A stretch of 47,052 bases of DNA. Origin: Gammaproteobacteria bacterium (GTDB lineage Bacteria; Pseudomonadota; Gammaproteobacteria; Beggiatoales; Beggiatoaceae). Made by a program: the position numbers and the translations under genes. The notes under the pieces are model-generated. The model worked only from the letters and a program-made list of their open reading frames with translations, did no database searches and was not told the DNA's origin. The stretch lies in assembly GCA_003645255.1 (NCBI GenBank), contig QNES01000013.1, forward strand, positions 1 to 47,052. The letters are read 5' to 3'. The stretch's first letter is position 1, and each line of letters starts with the position of its first letter. This document shows positions 37,206 to 45,423 of this stretch, in pieces.

Positions 37206-38711
37206 TCATTCCTTAAAAAGCTGTAAACTTCTTGTCAACAGGGCAGCTTCATCGCCACGCGCTTTGGCTTTTGCGGATTCACGCCTTAATGCAAATTCTT
37301 CTGCTGAAGGGGCATTAGTAAATACATTACGTTGTAAGGTATTATCCAGAGCATCATATAGCCCGGCACGACGTGCCATAGTACGGTGTTGTTGTTCCAA
37401 GTGTAGTAGCGCACGGATCAGTTGAAAATGAATATTGTCATCATCGCCCTCTTCTTGACATAAATCTTTTAAAAGCGCAATGTCCTGGGGACTCCAAACT
37501 TGATTTTCATTGAGGCGCTTACCCGGATAAATTTTACCCATGACACGTTGATAGATTTTAGGTAAGTTATCCTCAATTTCATGTTTTTCCATTACCCATA
37601 GGCGACGGATTTCTTCTAAATCTTGCTCACTAATCAATTCAAGATTTTTAACCTCAGGGGGACCATTTTTTTGCACCGCTTGTTGTGCTTGCAATACTGC
37701 CGTTAATAATTTTTCACGGTAGGCTTGTGTATAAGGTCCATGCACTAAGCGCCCCGACACAATTTTTAAAGTACCCCCCATGCGCCGAAAATCACGATGT
37801 TGGCGATCTGTTTTGATATCAAGCCATTCATTACGAAGTTTCATCAAGGGGAGCATCCATTCTTTTTCTTCATCATTTTGAATCATCGCTTGCATTGATT
37901 TGTCTTGTTCAACCATCGTGCAAACATAGCAGCCAAAACGACTATCACCACAGCTAGGTGTACTGGTATCAACGACTAAGGGACATTCACCATCGGCGGT
38001 GGCACCTTGGTACATATTTAGAAGGGCTTTATTGTCAAAGCCCCAGGGGTTTTTTACCTGGGTGATATACATCCAAACATCATCGTTGGTCCAATCAGCC
38101 AGGGGGGTATAAATCCAGCTATTCGGTAAACTGGCATTGGTGGCAAGTTGTTCGCGGGTACTGCTTTTTTCATGTTTCAGCATATTGGCAGCGCGTACAA
38201 AACTTTCCGCTTTGCGGGTGCCGAGTACTAAAATAACTTGCCCGTTTTGCCGAGTCATATTGTTGATAAAACGATTAGAGGGATTAATTTTAAGGCGACT
38301 GGTACACCAGCGAAATTTAGGGCGAGGGGCTGGATAGCCACGCCCTATTAGATTAACCCAAAATCGATCTGGCACTTCTGGTGTTAGGCGATGTGGATAA
38401 ATGGGTAAATCTTGTTCAATAGCGGCTATTTTCATTGCTTTTAAAGAAGATTCTACCCATAAAGCGACAATGGGATTTTCAACTAGGGTATCTGTACTAA
38501 TGGCATAAACAGATTTGGTACGTTTTTCTTTAGGCAGTTTCGAGAGGGCATACCAAATTATTTGTAAAGTGGCGGTTGAATCCTTACCACCGCTATAACC
38601 GACTACCCAGGGAATATCATCACTTAAATAAAGCGTTTGAGTTTGTTTAATCAGGGCTGCAATAGCATTTTTAAAGCCTTTGGCAAAGGCTGTTTTACGT
38701 TGTTTATCCAT
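37206..38711 (-). CDS. dndC: DNA phosphorothioation ATP pyrophosphatase DndC
   Basis: PAPS-reductase-like PP-loop protein that helps place sulfur in the DNA backbone. The 501 residues contain the PP-loop SGGKDS at 40-45, ISTDTLVENPIVA, the segment RGYPAPRPKFRWCTSRLKI, and the cysteines in CGDSRFGCYVC expected for the iron-sulfur cluster. All match DndC closely. The usual partners (dndA or iscS-type desulfurase, dndB, dndD, dndE and the dndFGH restriction genes) are absent from the window, so the gene is an orphan here. It is intact. A DUF262/DUF1524 remnant lies beside it. Confidence 0.9.
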   Translation of the reverse strand: MDKQRKTAFAKGFKNAIAALIKQTQTLYLSDDIPWVVGYSGGKDSTATLQIIWYALSKLPKEKRTKSVYAISTDTLVENPIVALWVESSLKAMKIAAIEQDLPIYPHRLTPEVPDRFWVNLIGRGYPAPRPKFRWCTSRLKINPSNRFINNMTRQNGQVILVLGTRKAESFVRAANMLKHEKSSTREQLATNASLPNSWIYTPLADWTNDDVWMYITQVKNPWGFDNKALLNMYQGATADGECPLVVDTSTPSCGDSRFGCYVCTMVEQDKSMQAMIQNDEEKEWMLPLMKLRNEWLDIKTDRQHRDFRRMGGTLKIVSGRLVHGPYTQAYREKLLTAVLQAQQAVQKNGPPEVKNLELISEQDLEEIRRLWVMEKHEIEDNLPKIYQRVMGKIYPGKRLNENQVWSPQDIALLKDLCQEEGDDDNIHFQLIRALLHLEQQHRTMARRAGLYDALDNTLQRNVFTNAPSAEEFALRRESAKAKARGDEAALLTRSLQLFKE

Positions 38712-38758
38712 TTTTTTTGTTTTTCAGTTTTGAAGACAAGTTTTTTCTAAAGCTAACT

Positions 38759-38847
38759 AATAGCTACATGGATTGTATATAAAAAAGGATTTAAACCGGA
38801 TACCACCACATTCCAATCCCTTCTTATATACAATCCCTGTAGTTATT
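38759..38847. repeat. 89-bp element with 24-bp inverted ends
   Basis: The left arm (38759-38782, centre GGATTGTATATAA) is inverted at 38824-38847 (TTATATACAATCC centre) with two mismatches over 24 bases. The interior adds a GGATT/AATCC pair. It lies directly upstream of dndC and has no coding capacity. Confidence 0.7.
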
Positions 38848-39063
38848 ATTATCAGGCTAAAAATTTAAACATCAAGTTTAAACATTATAGTCTATAGCGT
38901 TTTTCGTTATATGTATTTAACTCAAAAGGGAAATGCTATATCTATAATATACCCATTAAAAAAAACAATTAGCCAATTTTTTTATAGATTTGAAAAAACT
39001 CGGTTTCTAGGAACAATTTTATAAAAGTTATCCAGGAATCCGTTGTAAGTTTCCTTATAAGAT

Positions 39064-39169
39064 AAGTAGGTACACATAAATATTTTAACAGGTTATTTTC
39101 TGCTAAAGCACTGATTATTAACGGATTTCTAAAAATAGAATATGTTAAAATACTTTTGAGTACCTACTT
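39064..39169. repeat. AAGTAGGTAC element, complete copy (106 bp)
   Basis: AAGTAGGTAC at 39064-39073 is exactly inverted as GTACCTACTT at 39160-39169, and the match continues inward to TATTTTAACA/TGTTAAAATA, about 27 bases in all with four mismatches. Related to 1953-2079, and one arm recurs at 39938-39958. Confidence 0.7.
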
Positions 39170-39182
39170 AAATCGGTATAAT
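39156..39182 (+). promoter_or_regulatory. Candidate sigma70-type promoter
   Basis: TTGAGT (39156-39161) and TATAAT (39177-39182) are 15 bases apart, shorter than ideal. The -35 part lies in the end of the adjacent repeat element, so insertion of the element may have supplied it. The sequence around the -10, AAATCGGTATAATGTCTA, recurs near 19747. Confidence 0.35.
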
Positions 39183-39211
39183 GTCTATTGTTAACGTGCA
39201 AAGGGGATAAA

Positions 39212-39846
39212 ATGTCTTTTATGTCCATGGAAGCAATTAATCAAACATTCCAGGAAATGATGAGTAATGCTGTAAAATACCAAATTCCGAGATTTCAGCG
39301 GAATTACATTTGGAAAGAGGAGCTATGGGAAGATTTATGGAGTGATATTGAAACATTACCAAAAGAAAAATATCATTATATGGGATATACGGTGTTGTCT
39401 ATTCGTTATAATGTGATATGCCATTTTTCTCCCAGCGAACAGGCGCAAAAATATAATCAAATCGCGATCAAAGTTCATGAAAAAGCATTTAAGCGTGCAA
39501 GCCTTATGAAAAACAGTGATTTATTTAAAAACTTATATCCGGATGATAAGATATTCTTTAATGCTTTTGAGTTTTACAAAATGCCCAGTCGTCAAACCTC
39601 TAAAAAAATTCGTTTTGGCAGCCATTGAAAGTTATTTGGATCATAAAACGGCAGAAAATGATATTTCATTTAGAGCATATATGCCCTTATAAGCCTAATG
39701 AAATTTGGAGCAATGCGTTTGGCGAAGGCTATGATGAAGTTAAGGATCGTATTGGCAATATGCTTTTACTGCCAAAACGGGTAAACAAAGATGTAGATAC
39801 CAAGCCGTTCATAGAAAAAAATGTTTGCCCTTGCCGTTTTTTTTGA
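39212..39846 (+). pseudogene. Decayed DUF262/DUF1524 nuclease (GmrSD or SspE type)
   Basis: The start (ATG 39212, preceded by AAAGGGGATAAA) encodes a typical DUF262 N-terminus: QIPRFQRNYIWKEELWEDLW and YHYMGYTVL. The family's central DGQQRLTT part is missing. Further on a DUF1524-type HNH region is recognisable in pieces from different frames: KFVLAAIESYLDHKTAEND in one frame (about 39591-39650), then HLEHICPYKPNEIWSNAF and RIGNMLLLPKRVNKDV in another. At least two frameshifts and an internal deletion are therefore needed. DUF262-DUF1524 proteins act as nucleases against modified or unmodified DNA; this one cannot be functional. Confidence 0.75.
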
Positions 39847-39856
39847 TGGCGCAAAA

Positions 39857-39887
39857 GAAATACCATTTTTTGAAAAAATGGTATTTC
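39857..39887. terminator. AT-rich perfect hairpin after the DUF262 remnant
   Basis: GAAATACCATTTTTT is inverted as AAAAAATGGTATTTC with one base between, forming a 13-15 bp stem that ends in T-rich DNA. A similar ATACCA/TGGTAT hairpin follows the AAA ATPase gene at 46456-46490, so this may be a shared terminator or repeat. Confidence 0.55.
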
Positions 39888-39988
39888 TAATGGCTCTTAA
39901 AAAATACTCTTTATTGAAGAAATAGTCTTTTTAAAAATGTTAAAATACTTTTTCGTACATAAATAACTTTTAGGGGAATTTTTTAATT

Positions 39989-40312
39989 ATGGCACTCACA
40001 CTAACTGAAAAAGCCGCAAAACATATCCAAAAAAGCCTCACTAATCGGGGCAAGGGCATTGGCTTACGCCTTGGCGTAAAAACTTCAGGCTGTTCGGGCA
40101 TGGCTTACATTATGGAATTTGCCGATGAAGCGGGGGAACATGATCAAATATTTGAATCGCAAGGGGTTAAAATCCTTGTCGATCCCAAAAGCCTGGCTTA
40201 TATTGACGGCACCGAGCTTGATTACGTGCGGGAGGGCTTAAATGAGGGCTTTAAATTCAGCAATCCTAATGTCAAAGATAGTTGTGGTTGTGGCGAAAGC
40301 TTCAATGTTTAA
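39989..40312 (+). CDS. iscA: Iron-sulfur cluster assembly protein IscA
   Basis: A-type carrier for Fe-S clusters or iron. The 107 residues include the three invariant cysteines, Cys35 in SGCSGMAY and Cys99 and Cys101 in SCGCGESF. It begins a five-gene isc run (iscA-hscB-hscA-fdx-iscX), but iscR, iscS and iscU, normally directly upstream, are not in the window. One arm of the AAGTAGGTAC element lies about 30 bases upstream at 39938-39958. A purine stretch TTTTAGGGGAA gives a usable ribosome-binding site. Confidence 0.95.
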   Translation: MALTLTEKAAKHIQKSLTNRGKGIGLRLGVKTSGCSGMAYIMEFADEAGEHDQIFESQGVKILVDPKSLAYIDGTELDYVREGLNEGFKFSNPNVKDSCGCGESFNV

Positions 40313-40318
40313 AGAACT

Positions 40319-40342
40319 GATAACTGGTAACTGATAACTGAA
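40319..40342 (+). repeat. TAACTGA heptads before hscB
   Basis: Units TAACTGG, TAACTGA (and a leading partial) run from the iscA stop to the hscB ATG, replacing a Shine-Dalgarno inside an operon whose later genes (fdx, iscX) keep classical sites. Confidence 0.85.
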
Positions 40343-40864
40343 ATGAATTATTTTGAAGTGTTTGATTTACCTGTCTCTTTTGATATAGATACTGATACGA
40401 TTGCCGAACGTTATCGGGATTTACAACGTGTGGTACATCCCGATAAATATGTAAACGCGCCTGATAGAGAGCGTCGTTTAGCGATGGAAAAGGCGACGCA
40501 AGTTAATGAAGCTTTTCAAACGCTAAAAAATCCCCTCAGTCGCGGATTGTATCTATTGCAATTACAGGGTATAGAGACTCATGATAATCATACCGCTATG
40601 GATAGCGAATTTTTAATGCAGCAAATGGAATATCGCGAAGAATTGGTTGAAATTAAGCAACTGTCGCATCCTTTCGATGCTTTAAATGCTTTTTTAAATC
40701 GTATTGAACGCGAACAGAAGCAATTGAATGATACATTAAGTCAGCAATTTGCCCAAAATGATTATCAATCGGCTCATGATAATTTACGAAAATGCCAATT
40801 TTTAATACGATTACATGAAGAAGCTTTGAGTTTGGAAGAAGAATTGAATAATGGTGAATTATGA
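40343..40864 (+). CDS. hscB: Co-chaperone HscB
   Basis: J-domain protein that delivers the scaffold IscU to the Hsp70 HscA. The 173 residues start NYFEVFDLPVSF, carry the HPDK motif in VVHPDKYVN near residue 33 and have the C-terminal helical IscU-binding domain. It is between iscA and hscA in the normal order. Confidence 0.95.
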   Translation: MNYFEVFDLPVSFDIDTDTIAERYRDLQRVVHPDKYVNAPDRERRLAMEKATQVNEAFQTLKNPLSRGLYLLQLQGIETHDNHTAMDSEFLMQQMEYREELVEIKQLSHPFDALNAFLNRIEREQKQLNDTLSQQFAQNDYQSAHDNLRKCQFLIRLHEEALSLEEELNNGEL

Positions 40865-40876
40865 AACGTAGTAATT

Positions 40877-40909
40877 ATGACTGAATAACTGATGACTGAA
40901 TAACTGATG
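40877..40909 (+). repeat. TAACTGA/TGACTGA heptads overlapping the hscA start
   Basis: Units TGACTGAA and TAACTGA alternate and the last unit contains the start codon itself (TAACTGATG), showing how closely the repeats are bound to start sites. Confidence 0.85.
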
Positions 40910-42814
40910 CCTCTTTTACAAATCTCTGAACCTGGCAAATCTGCCGCACCACATCAACATAATCTTGCTGCCGGTATTGATTTAGGCACGACTAATTCTT
41001 TAGTTGCCTCAATACGCAGTGGTATCGCAGAAACATTTCCCGATATAGAAGGGCATCACTTATTGCCTTCTATTGTACATTATAGTGAAATGGCGATAAC
41101 AAAGGTTCGCGATGATGAAATCATTGTAGGCAATGCCGCTAAATCCTTTGCTAATCAGGATCCACTTAATACCATTGCCTCCGTTAAACGTTTGTTAGGG
41201 CGTGGACTTAAAGATATTAAAACTCTCGGTACGCGCTTGCCTTATGAATTTGTGGAAAATGAAGGGCAAGGAATGCCAATGATTCGCACCGTTGCGGGCT
41301 TAAAAAGTCCGGTACAAGTTTCCGCCGATATTTTAAAAGTGCTGAAAAAACGGGCTGAAAAAACATTGGGTGGTGAATTGACAGGGGTTGTCATTACCGT
41401 TCCCGCCTATTTTGACGACGCACAACGCCAAGCGACTAAAGATGCCGCCACTTTAGCCGATTTAAATGTATTGCGCCTACTCAATGAACCTACCGCTGCG
41501 GCTGTTGCCTATGGTTTAGATAAGGGCGCTTCAGGGATTCATGCCATTTATGATTTAGGCGGTGGTACCTTTGATATCTCTATTTTGCGTTTACATCATG
41601 GCGTATTTGAAGTCATGGCGACTGCCGGGGATTCCGCCTTAGGTGGCGATGATATTGATCGCGTCATTGCACAATGGATCATGCAGCAAGCTCATATTGC
41701 CAATGATGCTGAACATCATCAAATTCGTGAACTACTAGATGTGGCACGAACAGCTAAAGAAACGTTAAGTACCCAAAATACAGCACCGTTAAATATTAAA
41801 CTGGATAACGGCATCCAATGGCAAGGCGAATTAACCCATTCTCAATTCCATGAATTAATTGATCCCCTGATTCAAAAAACCATATCTCCCTGTCGTCGTG
41901 CTTTACGTGATGCGCGTTTAACCGTTGCTGATATTAATGAAGTTGTGATGGTTGGTGGTACAACGCGGATGCCCAGGGTACGAGAAAAAGTGGGCGATTT
42001 TTTTCAACGCCCTCCCCATATAGACATTGATCCCGATAAAGTCGTCGCCATCGGTGCCGCCATTCAAGCTGATATTTTAGCCGGCAACAAGCCCGATGAT
42101 GATATGCTATTATTAGATGTCATTCCCTTATCGCTAGGCATTGAAACCATGGGCGGCTTAGTCGAAAAAATTATTCCCCGCAATACCACCATTCCCGTCG
42201 CCAAAACGCAAGAGTTTACCACCTTTAAAGATGGACAAACGGCGATGGCTATCCATGTCGTACAAGGGGAACGTGAAATCGTTCTTGATTGCCGTTCATT
42301 AGCCCGTTTTGAATTGCGTGGCATTCCACCGATGGTTGCAGCTTCAGCCAGGATTCGTGTCACTTTTCAAGTAGATGCAGACGGTTTATTAAGCGTTTCC
42401 GCAACAGAAGAAACCACAGGCGTACACAGTGAAATCACAGTTAAACCTTCCTACGGTTTACAAGACACTGATATTGAACGCATGTTAAGAGATTCACTAG
42501 AACATGTTCAAAAAGATGTCGCCACTCGCACTTTGCGCGAACAACAAGTCGAAGCTGATCGGGTTATCAATGCCCTACGCGCCGCCCTTAAAGCCGATGG
42601 ACATCATTTACTGAAACATCACGAATTTTTAGAAATTAGTGCAGCCTTAGATGAATTATTAAGAGTTAAAGAGGGTAACCATGTTCAAGCCATTAAAAGG
42701 GCAATTGAGCACCTTGATGAAATCACACAATCCTACGCACAGCGGCGAATGGATACAGCTATTCATCATGCCATGACCGGACACAGGATTGATGAATTTA
42801 CCCAGGAGAATTAA
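40907..42814 (+). CDS. hscA: Hsp70-type chaperone HscA
   Basis: Specialised Hsp70 that releases Fe-S clusters from IscU with HscB. The 635 residues include the phosphate-binding [45 protein letters not shown] and [14 protein letters not shown] of the ATPase, then the substrate-binding domain from about 390 and a C-terminal lid. Length and N-terminal extension (20 residues before GIDLGTT) are typical of HscA and not DnaK. Two bases separate it from fdx. Confidence 0.96.
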   Translation: MPLLQISEPGKSAAPHQHNLAAGIDLGTTNSLVASIRSGIAETFPDIEGHHLLPSIVHYSEMAITKVRDDEIIVGNAAKSFANQDPLNTIASVKRLLGRGLKDIKTLGTRLPYEFVENEGQGMPMIRTVAGLKSPVQVSADILKVLKKRAEKTLGGELTGVVITVPAYFDDAQRQATKDAATLADLNVLRLLNEPTAAAVAYGLDKGASGIHAIYDLGGGTFDISILRLHHGVFEVMATAGDSALGGDDIDRVIAQWIMQQAHIANDAEHHQIRELLDVARTAKETLSTQNTAPLNIKLDNGIQWQGELTHSQFHELIDPLIQKTISPCRRALRDARLTVADINEVVMVGGTTRMPRVREKVGDFFQRPPHIDIDPDKVVAIGAAIQADILAGNKPDDDMLLLDVIPLSLGIETMGGLVEKIIPRNTTIPVAKTQEFTTFKDGQTAMAIHVVQGEREIVLDCRSLARFELRGIPPMVAASARIRVTFQVDADGLLSVSATEETTGVHSEITVKPSYGLQDTDIERMLRDSLEHVQKDVATRTLREQQVEADRVINALRAALKADGHHLLKHHEFLEISAALDELLRVKEGNHVQAIKRAIEHLDEITQSYAQRRMDTAIHHAMTGHRIDEFTQEN

Positions 42815-42816
42815 CG

Positions 42817-43155
42817 ATGCCTAAAGTGACTTTTTTACCTCATGAAGAAATTTGCCCACAAGGTGTGGCTATCGAAGTAGAATCGGGTATCAGCCTTTGT
42901 GATGCCGCCTTAAAGCACGGTATTGAAATAGAACATGCCTGTGAAAAATCATGCGCTTGTACAACTTGTCATGTGATTATCCGTGAAGGATTTGATTCCT
43001 TAGAAGATGCCGATGAATTTGAGGAAGATATTTTAGATATAGCCTGGGGGCTTGAACCAGAATCGCGCCTAAGCTGTCAAACAATAGTGGGTAATGAAAA
43101 TTTAACCGTAGAAATCCCAAAATACACCCTGAATTTGGCTAATGAACATCATTAA
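42817..43155 (+). CDS. fdx: ISC-type [2Fe-2S] ferredoxin Fdx
   Basis: Electron donor for Fe-S cluster assembly. The 112-residue protein has the four cluster cysteines of the ISC ferredoxins: Cys42, Cys48, Cys51 in CEKSCACTTC and Cys87 in SRLSCQT. A Shine-Dalgarno (AGGAG) lies in the 3' end of hscA. Confidence 0.95.
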   Translation: MPKVTFLPHEEICPQGVAIEVESGISLCDAALKHGIEIEHACEKSCACTTCHVIIREGFDSLEDADEFEEDILDIAWGLEPESRLSCQTIVGNENLTVEIPKYTLNLANEHH

Positions 43156-43167
43156 AGGAGGAAAATC

Positions 43168-43371
43168 ATGGGCTTAAAATGGGTAGATACACAAGACATT
43201 GCCATCGAATTATACGAAAAGTTCCCAGAGATTGATCCACGATATATCAATTTTCCTGAAATGTATCAATGGATTTTGGCACTTGAGGATTTTGATGACG
43301 AGCCTCAACATAGTGGAGAAAAAATCCTGGAAGCGATTCAGCAAGCCTGGATTGAAGAAGCAACTGATTAG
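43168..43371 (+). CDS. iscX: Fe-S assembly protein IscX
   Basis: Small acidic protein (67 residues) that binds IscS and modulates desulfurase activity. The sequence MGLKWVDTQDIAIELYEKFP and the following DPRYINF and FDDEP segments are typical. A strong Shine-Dalgarno (AAAGGAGG) precedes it. It is the last gene of the isc run; a hairpin repeat (43377-43401) and a terminator follow. Confidence 0.95.
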   Translation: MGLKWVDTQDIAIELYEKFPEIDPRYINFPEMYQWILALEDFDDEPQHSGEKILEAIQQAWIEEATD

Positions 43372-43461
43372 TTTTTTCCAAAGTTGAAGCTTTGGATTCC
43401 ACGCAACTCTAAGTATGGTAGTATGTAGGTCGGGTTAGCTTATCAAGCGCTGTGATAATGT

Positions 43462-43508
43462 AACCCGACATTTACCTGACGAAATAGCCCTTTGTCGGGT
43501 TATGTTTT
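43462..43508 (+). terminator. Terminator-like hairpin after iscX
   Basis: AACCCGACA (43462-43470) pairs with TGTCGGGTT (43493-43501), followed after two bases by a T run. The stem is nine bases with a 22-base loop, and an additional GTCGGGTTAGC upstream could pair as an alternative. The CGGGTTA phrase looks like a dispersed repeat. Confidence 0.6.
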
Positions 43509-43561
43509 TTTGCGGTGCCAAGACCTACCTGGCTTTATGTATGATTTCTTTAGGAGTTTTT

Positions 43562-43717
43562 ATGCAAGCATTACGAGAAATACATCAAATTACGTCAAAT
43601 ACGCTAACAATCCCAGTACCAAAGGCATTTTAAAATTGTCGATTGGAAATTATTATGTTACCTTTGGATGAAAACACATCACAAATAACCTCTTCAAATA
43701 AAGATTACACCCCATAA
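43562..43717 (+). pseudogene. Small antitoxin-like gene with an in-frame stop
   Basis: Reading from ATG 43562 gives MQALREIHQITSNTLTIPVP and then KAF, a TAA stop at 43631-43633, and in the same frame NCRLEIIMLPLDENTS with a second stop at 43715. The whole resembles the short antitoxin-like proteins (about 50-75 residues, MQxLREI start and an xxVxVIVLPL middle) found in large sulfur bacteria and cyanobacteria. No toxin gene follows. The upstream TTTAGGAG provides a good Shine-Dalgarno. Confidence 0.5.
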
Positions 43718-43723
43718 TTTTTT

Positions 43724-44755
43724 GAAAAAACCGCTGCGGGTAGAAGATTTATCTTTAAATCACGCATCGCCTCAGCAAAATTTGCAATTAGTTTCACCCG
43801 CCACCTTATCAGAATTAGAAAACGGTTCTGAAAATTCGGCAACTTCTCAGATTATTCAAAACTCAGAATTAGAATAAATTAATCTATCAACTCAACCAAT
43901 TGTTTTAGAACCAATTGATTTGGAACAAGTCATTGATTTAAAAGATGAAAAATATATTATCCTTGAAGAACAAGTACCTGCATTAGCCCAAGATTTTTCG
44001 GACTCTAATACAACGCCTCCCGTTGCGGCTGATAAAGCTCGCTTAGATACCACTAGCAAACCATATTTATCACTTTATTTAAAACGAATTGCCCTGGCAA
44101 GTTTTTTGATAATCACTTTGGTACTATTTTTTGTTATAGCCGCTCACAAAGATGGCTCACCTATTTTATCTTCTGAAAATCGCTCAAGCGATCATCCAAA
44201 CACCCCTTCACTCCCGATGGTGGAATTATTGTAATAGAACACAAAAGTTATTCCTCATCTTCTGATGTACAAGAAAAGGACCTTTGGGTTTTCAAATTGG
44301 AAGCACAAAATGGACATAGGCGTTGGGAAAAAAACTTTGGGGGTTATGAAAACGATGGCGGTATCGCCTTGGATTCTTTCTCTAATGGTGATATCGTCAT
44401 TGCCGGTTGGACCGATTCAAAAGGTTCTGGAAAAGCTGATGGTTGGTTACTTCGTTTAAATCATCAAAACGGTCAAATCATTTTGGAAAAAACACTGGGT
44501 AGCTCAGAAGCGGATGTCATCCGCGCCGTCAAAGTCACTGGCGATGACAACATCATTATCGCTGGCACCACCCAATCTCCGTATTATCACTGGAATGCTT
44601 GGGTATTAAAACTGGATAATCGGGGTAGAACCTTATGGGAAAAAACTTTCGGTGGCAACCATTTACAAGCCACCTCCAATAAGGAACTCATCATGGCAGG
44701 CTATGGTGAATCATCAGGCAAAAAGCAGACTTGGGTATTGAAGTTTGGAGAGTAA
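43724..44755 (+). pseudogene. Broken membrane protein with beta-propeller-like repeats
   Basis: One coding frame runs from about 43724, interrupted by TAA at 43875-43877, and continues through a low-complexity region to a membrane helix (IALASFLIITLVLFFVIAA). Near 44205-44215 the frame shifts and coding continues to 44755 with TPDGGIIVIE, then repeated units such as WEKNFGGYENDGGIALDSF and LWEKTFGG, IVIAGWTDS and IIIAGTTQS that suggest a beta-propeller. A single ancestral gene with one nonsense and one frameshift mutation is the simplest reading. The family function is unknown. Confidence 0.65.
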
Positions 44756-44780
44756 TATGATGAGATAGAACCTTCAAAAA

Positions 44781-45030
44781 ATAATGGAGGCGTCGTATAA
44801 TAAGAATAGACGGTTCATAAAGCAAAAAATGTTCATTACCGATCTAAAAACGAATGTTTGAACAAAATTGAACGGATGAAGGGATTGACAAGATATAGGC
44901 AGAGTGATAGGCATTTAATTCTGTTAATTCTGTGAATCTTAAAATCCGTTTTATCCTGTTCAAAATTCTTATGTCATTTATAGGGCATTCTTACCCTGGT
45001 AAGAATGATATATTAACGTAATAAATAAAT
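44781..45030. repeat. Long dispersed repeat, copy A (250 bp)
   Basis: Matches copy B at 46515-46833 almost throughout, from ATAATGGAGGCGTCGTATAA to AACGTAATAAATAAAT. Includes GAACGGATGAAGGGATTGAC, an ATCCTGTTCAAAATTC phrase and a perfect hairpin CATTCTTACC-CT-GGTAAGAATG. Copy B has about 80 extra bases carrying a promoter-like segment. Non-coding. Confidence 0.8.
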
Positions 45031-45104
45031 CGCAGCCCAATCCCTTTTACACGATTAATTCGTCTGCGTAAAAATTTGGCACAACATGAATTGGTCGATA
45101 CGCT

Positions 45105-45321
45105 ATGATTTGTTTTCGTGATCAAGCATGGCAGGATTATCTATACTGGCAGCAAACAGAAATTTTTGAAACGGATTAACATATTGATTAAAGATATTCA
45201 GCGTGAACCATTTACAGGTTTGGGCAAACCTGAACAATTAAAACATCAGTTTACCAGTTTTTGGTCACGTCGTATTACAGATGAATATCTTGAATTTTCT
45301 ATCAATTTTTTTGGAAAATAA
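45105..45321 (+). pseudogene. yoeB: Frameshifted YoeB-type toxin
   Basis: ATG 45105 starts MICFRDQAWQDYLYWQQT, the family N-terminus, then the frame is lost near 45150-45165 and resumes one frame away as KFLKRINILIKDIQREPF, TGLGKPEQLKH and FTSFWSRRITDEY. This is the ribosome-dependent mRNA interferase YoeB. The GKPEQL glutamate and SRRI arginine of the active site are kept, but the C-terminal catalytic His-Tyr region is lost. Just upstream, RLRKNLAQHELVDTL (from 45061) overlaps the ATG by its stop and may be the end of a YefM-type antitoxin; that part is weak. Confidence 0.8.
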
Positions 45322-45423
45322 AGTATTTTGAACCGGTTGCTAATATCAATCGAAAACATAAACTCAAACAAGTTAATTTGGAAAACAACTATTTACATCC
45401 GTAGGTGTGAGTTTAAAATCAAG

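Larger units (their letters stand above)
38712..39211. other. Non-coding region between dndC and the DUF262 remnant
   Basis: About 500 bp without a recognisable gene. It contains two inverted-repeat elements (38759-38847 and 39064-39169) separated by AT-rich DNA with no visible content, and ends with a weak promoter-like TTGAGT-15-TATAAT before the remnant gene. Confidence 0.6.

Noticed and set aside
45328-45423. TTG start for the AAA ATPase
   Set aside because: Residues before the ATG at 45424 are not ATPase-like and the domain starts directly after it.
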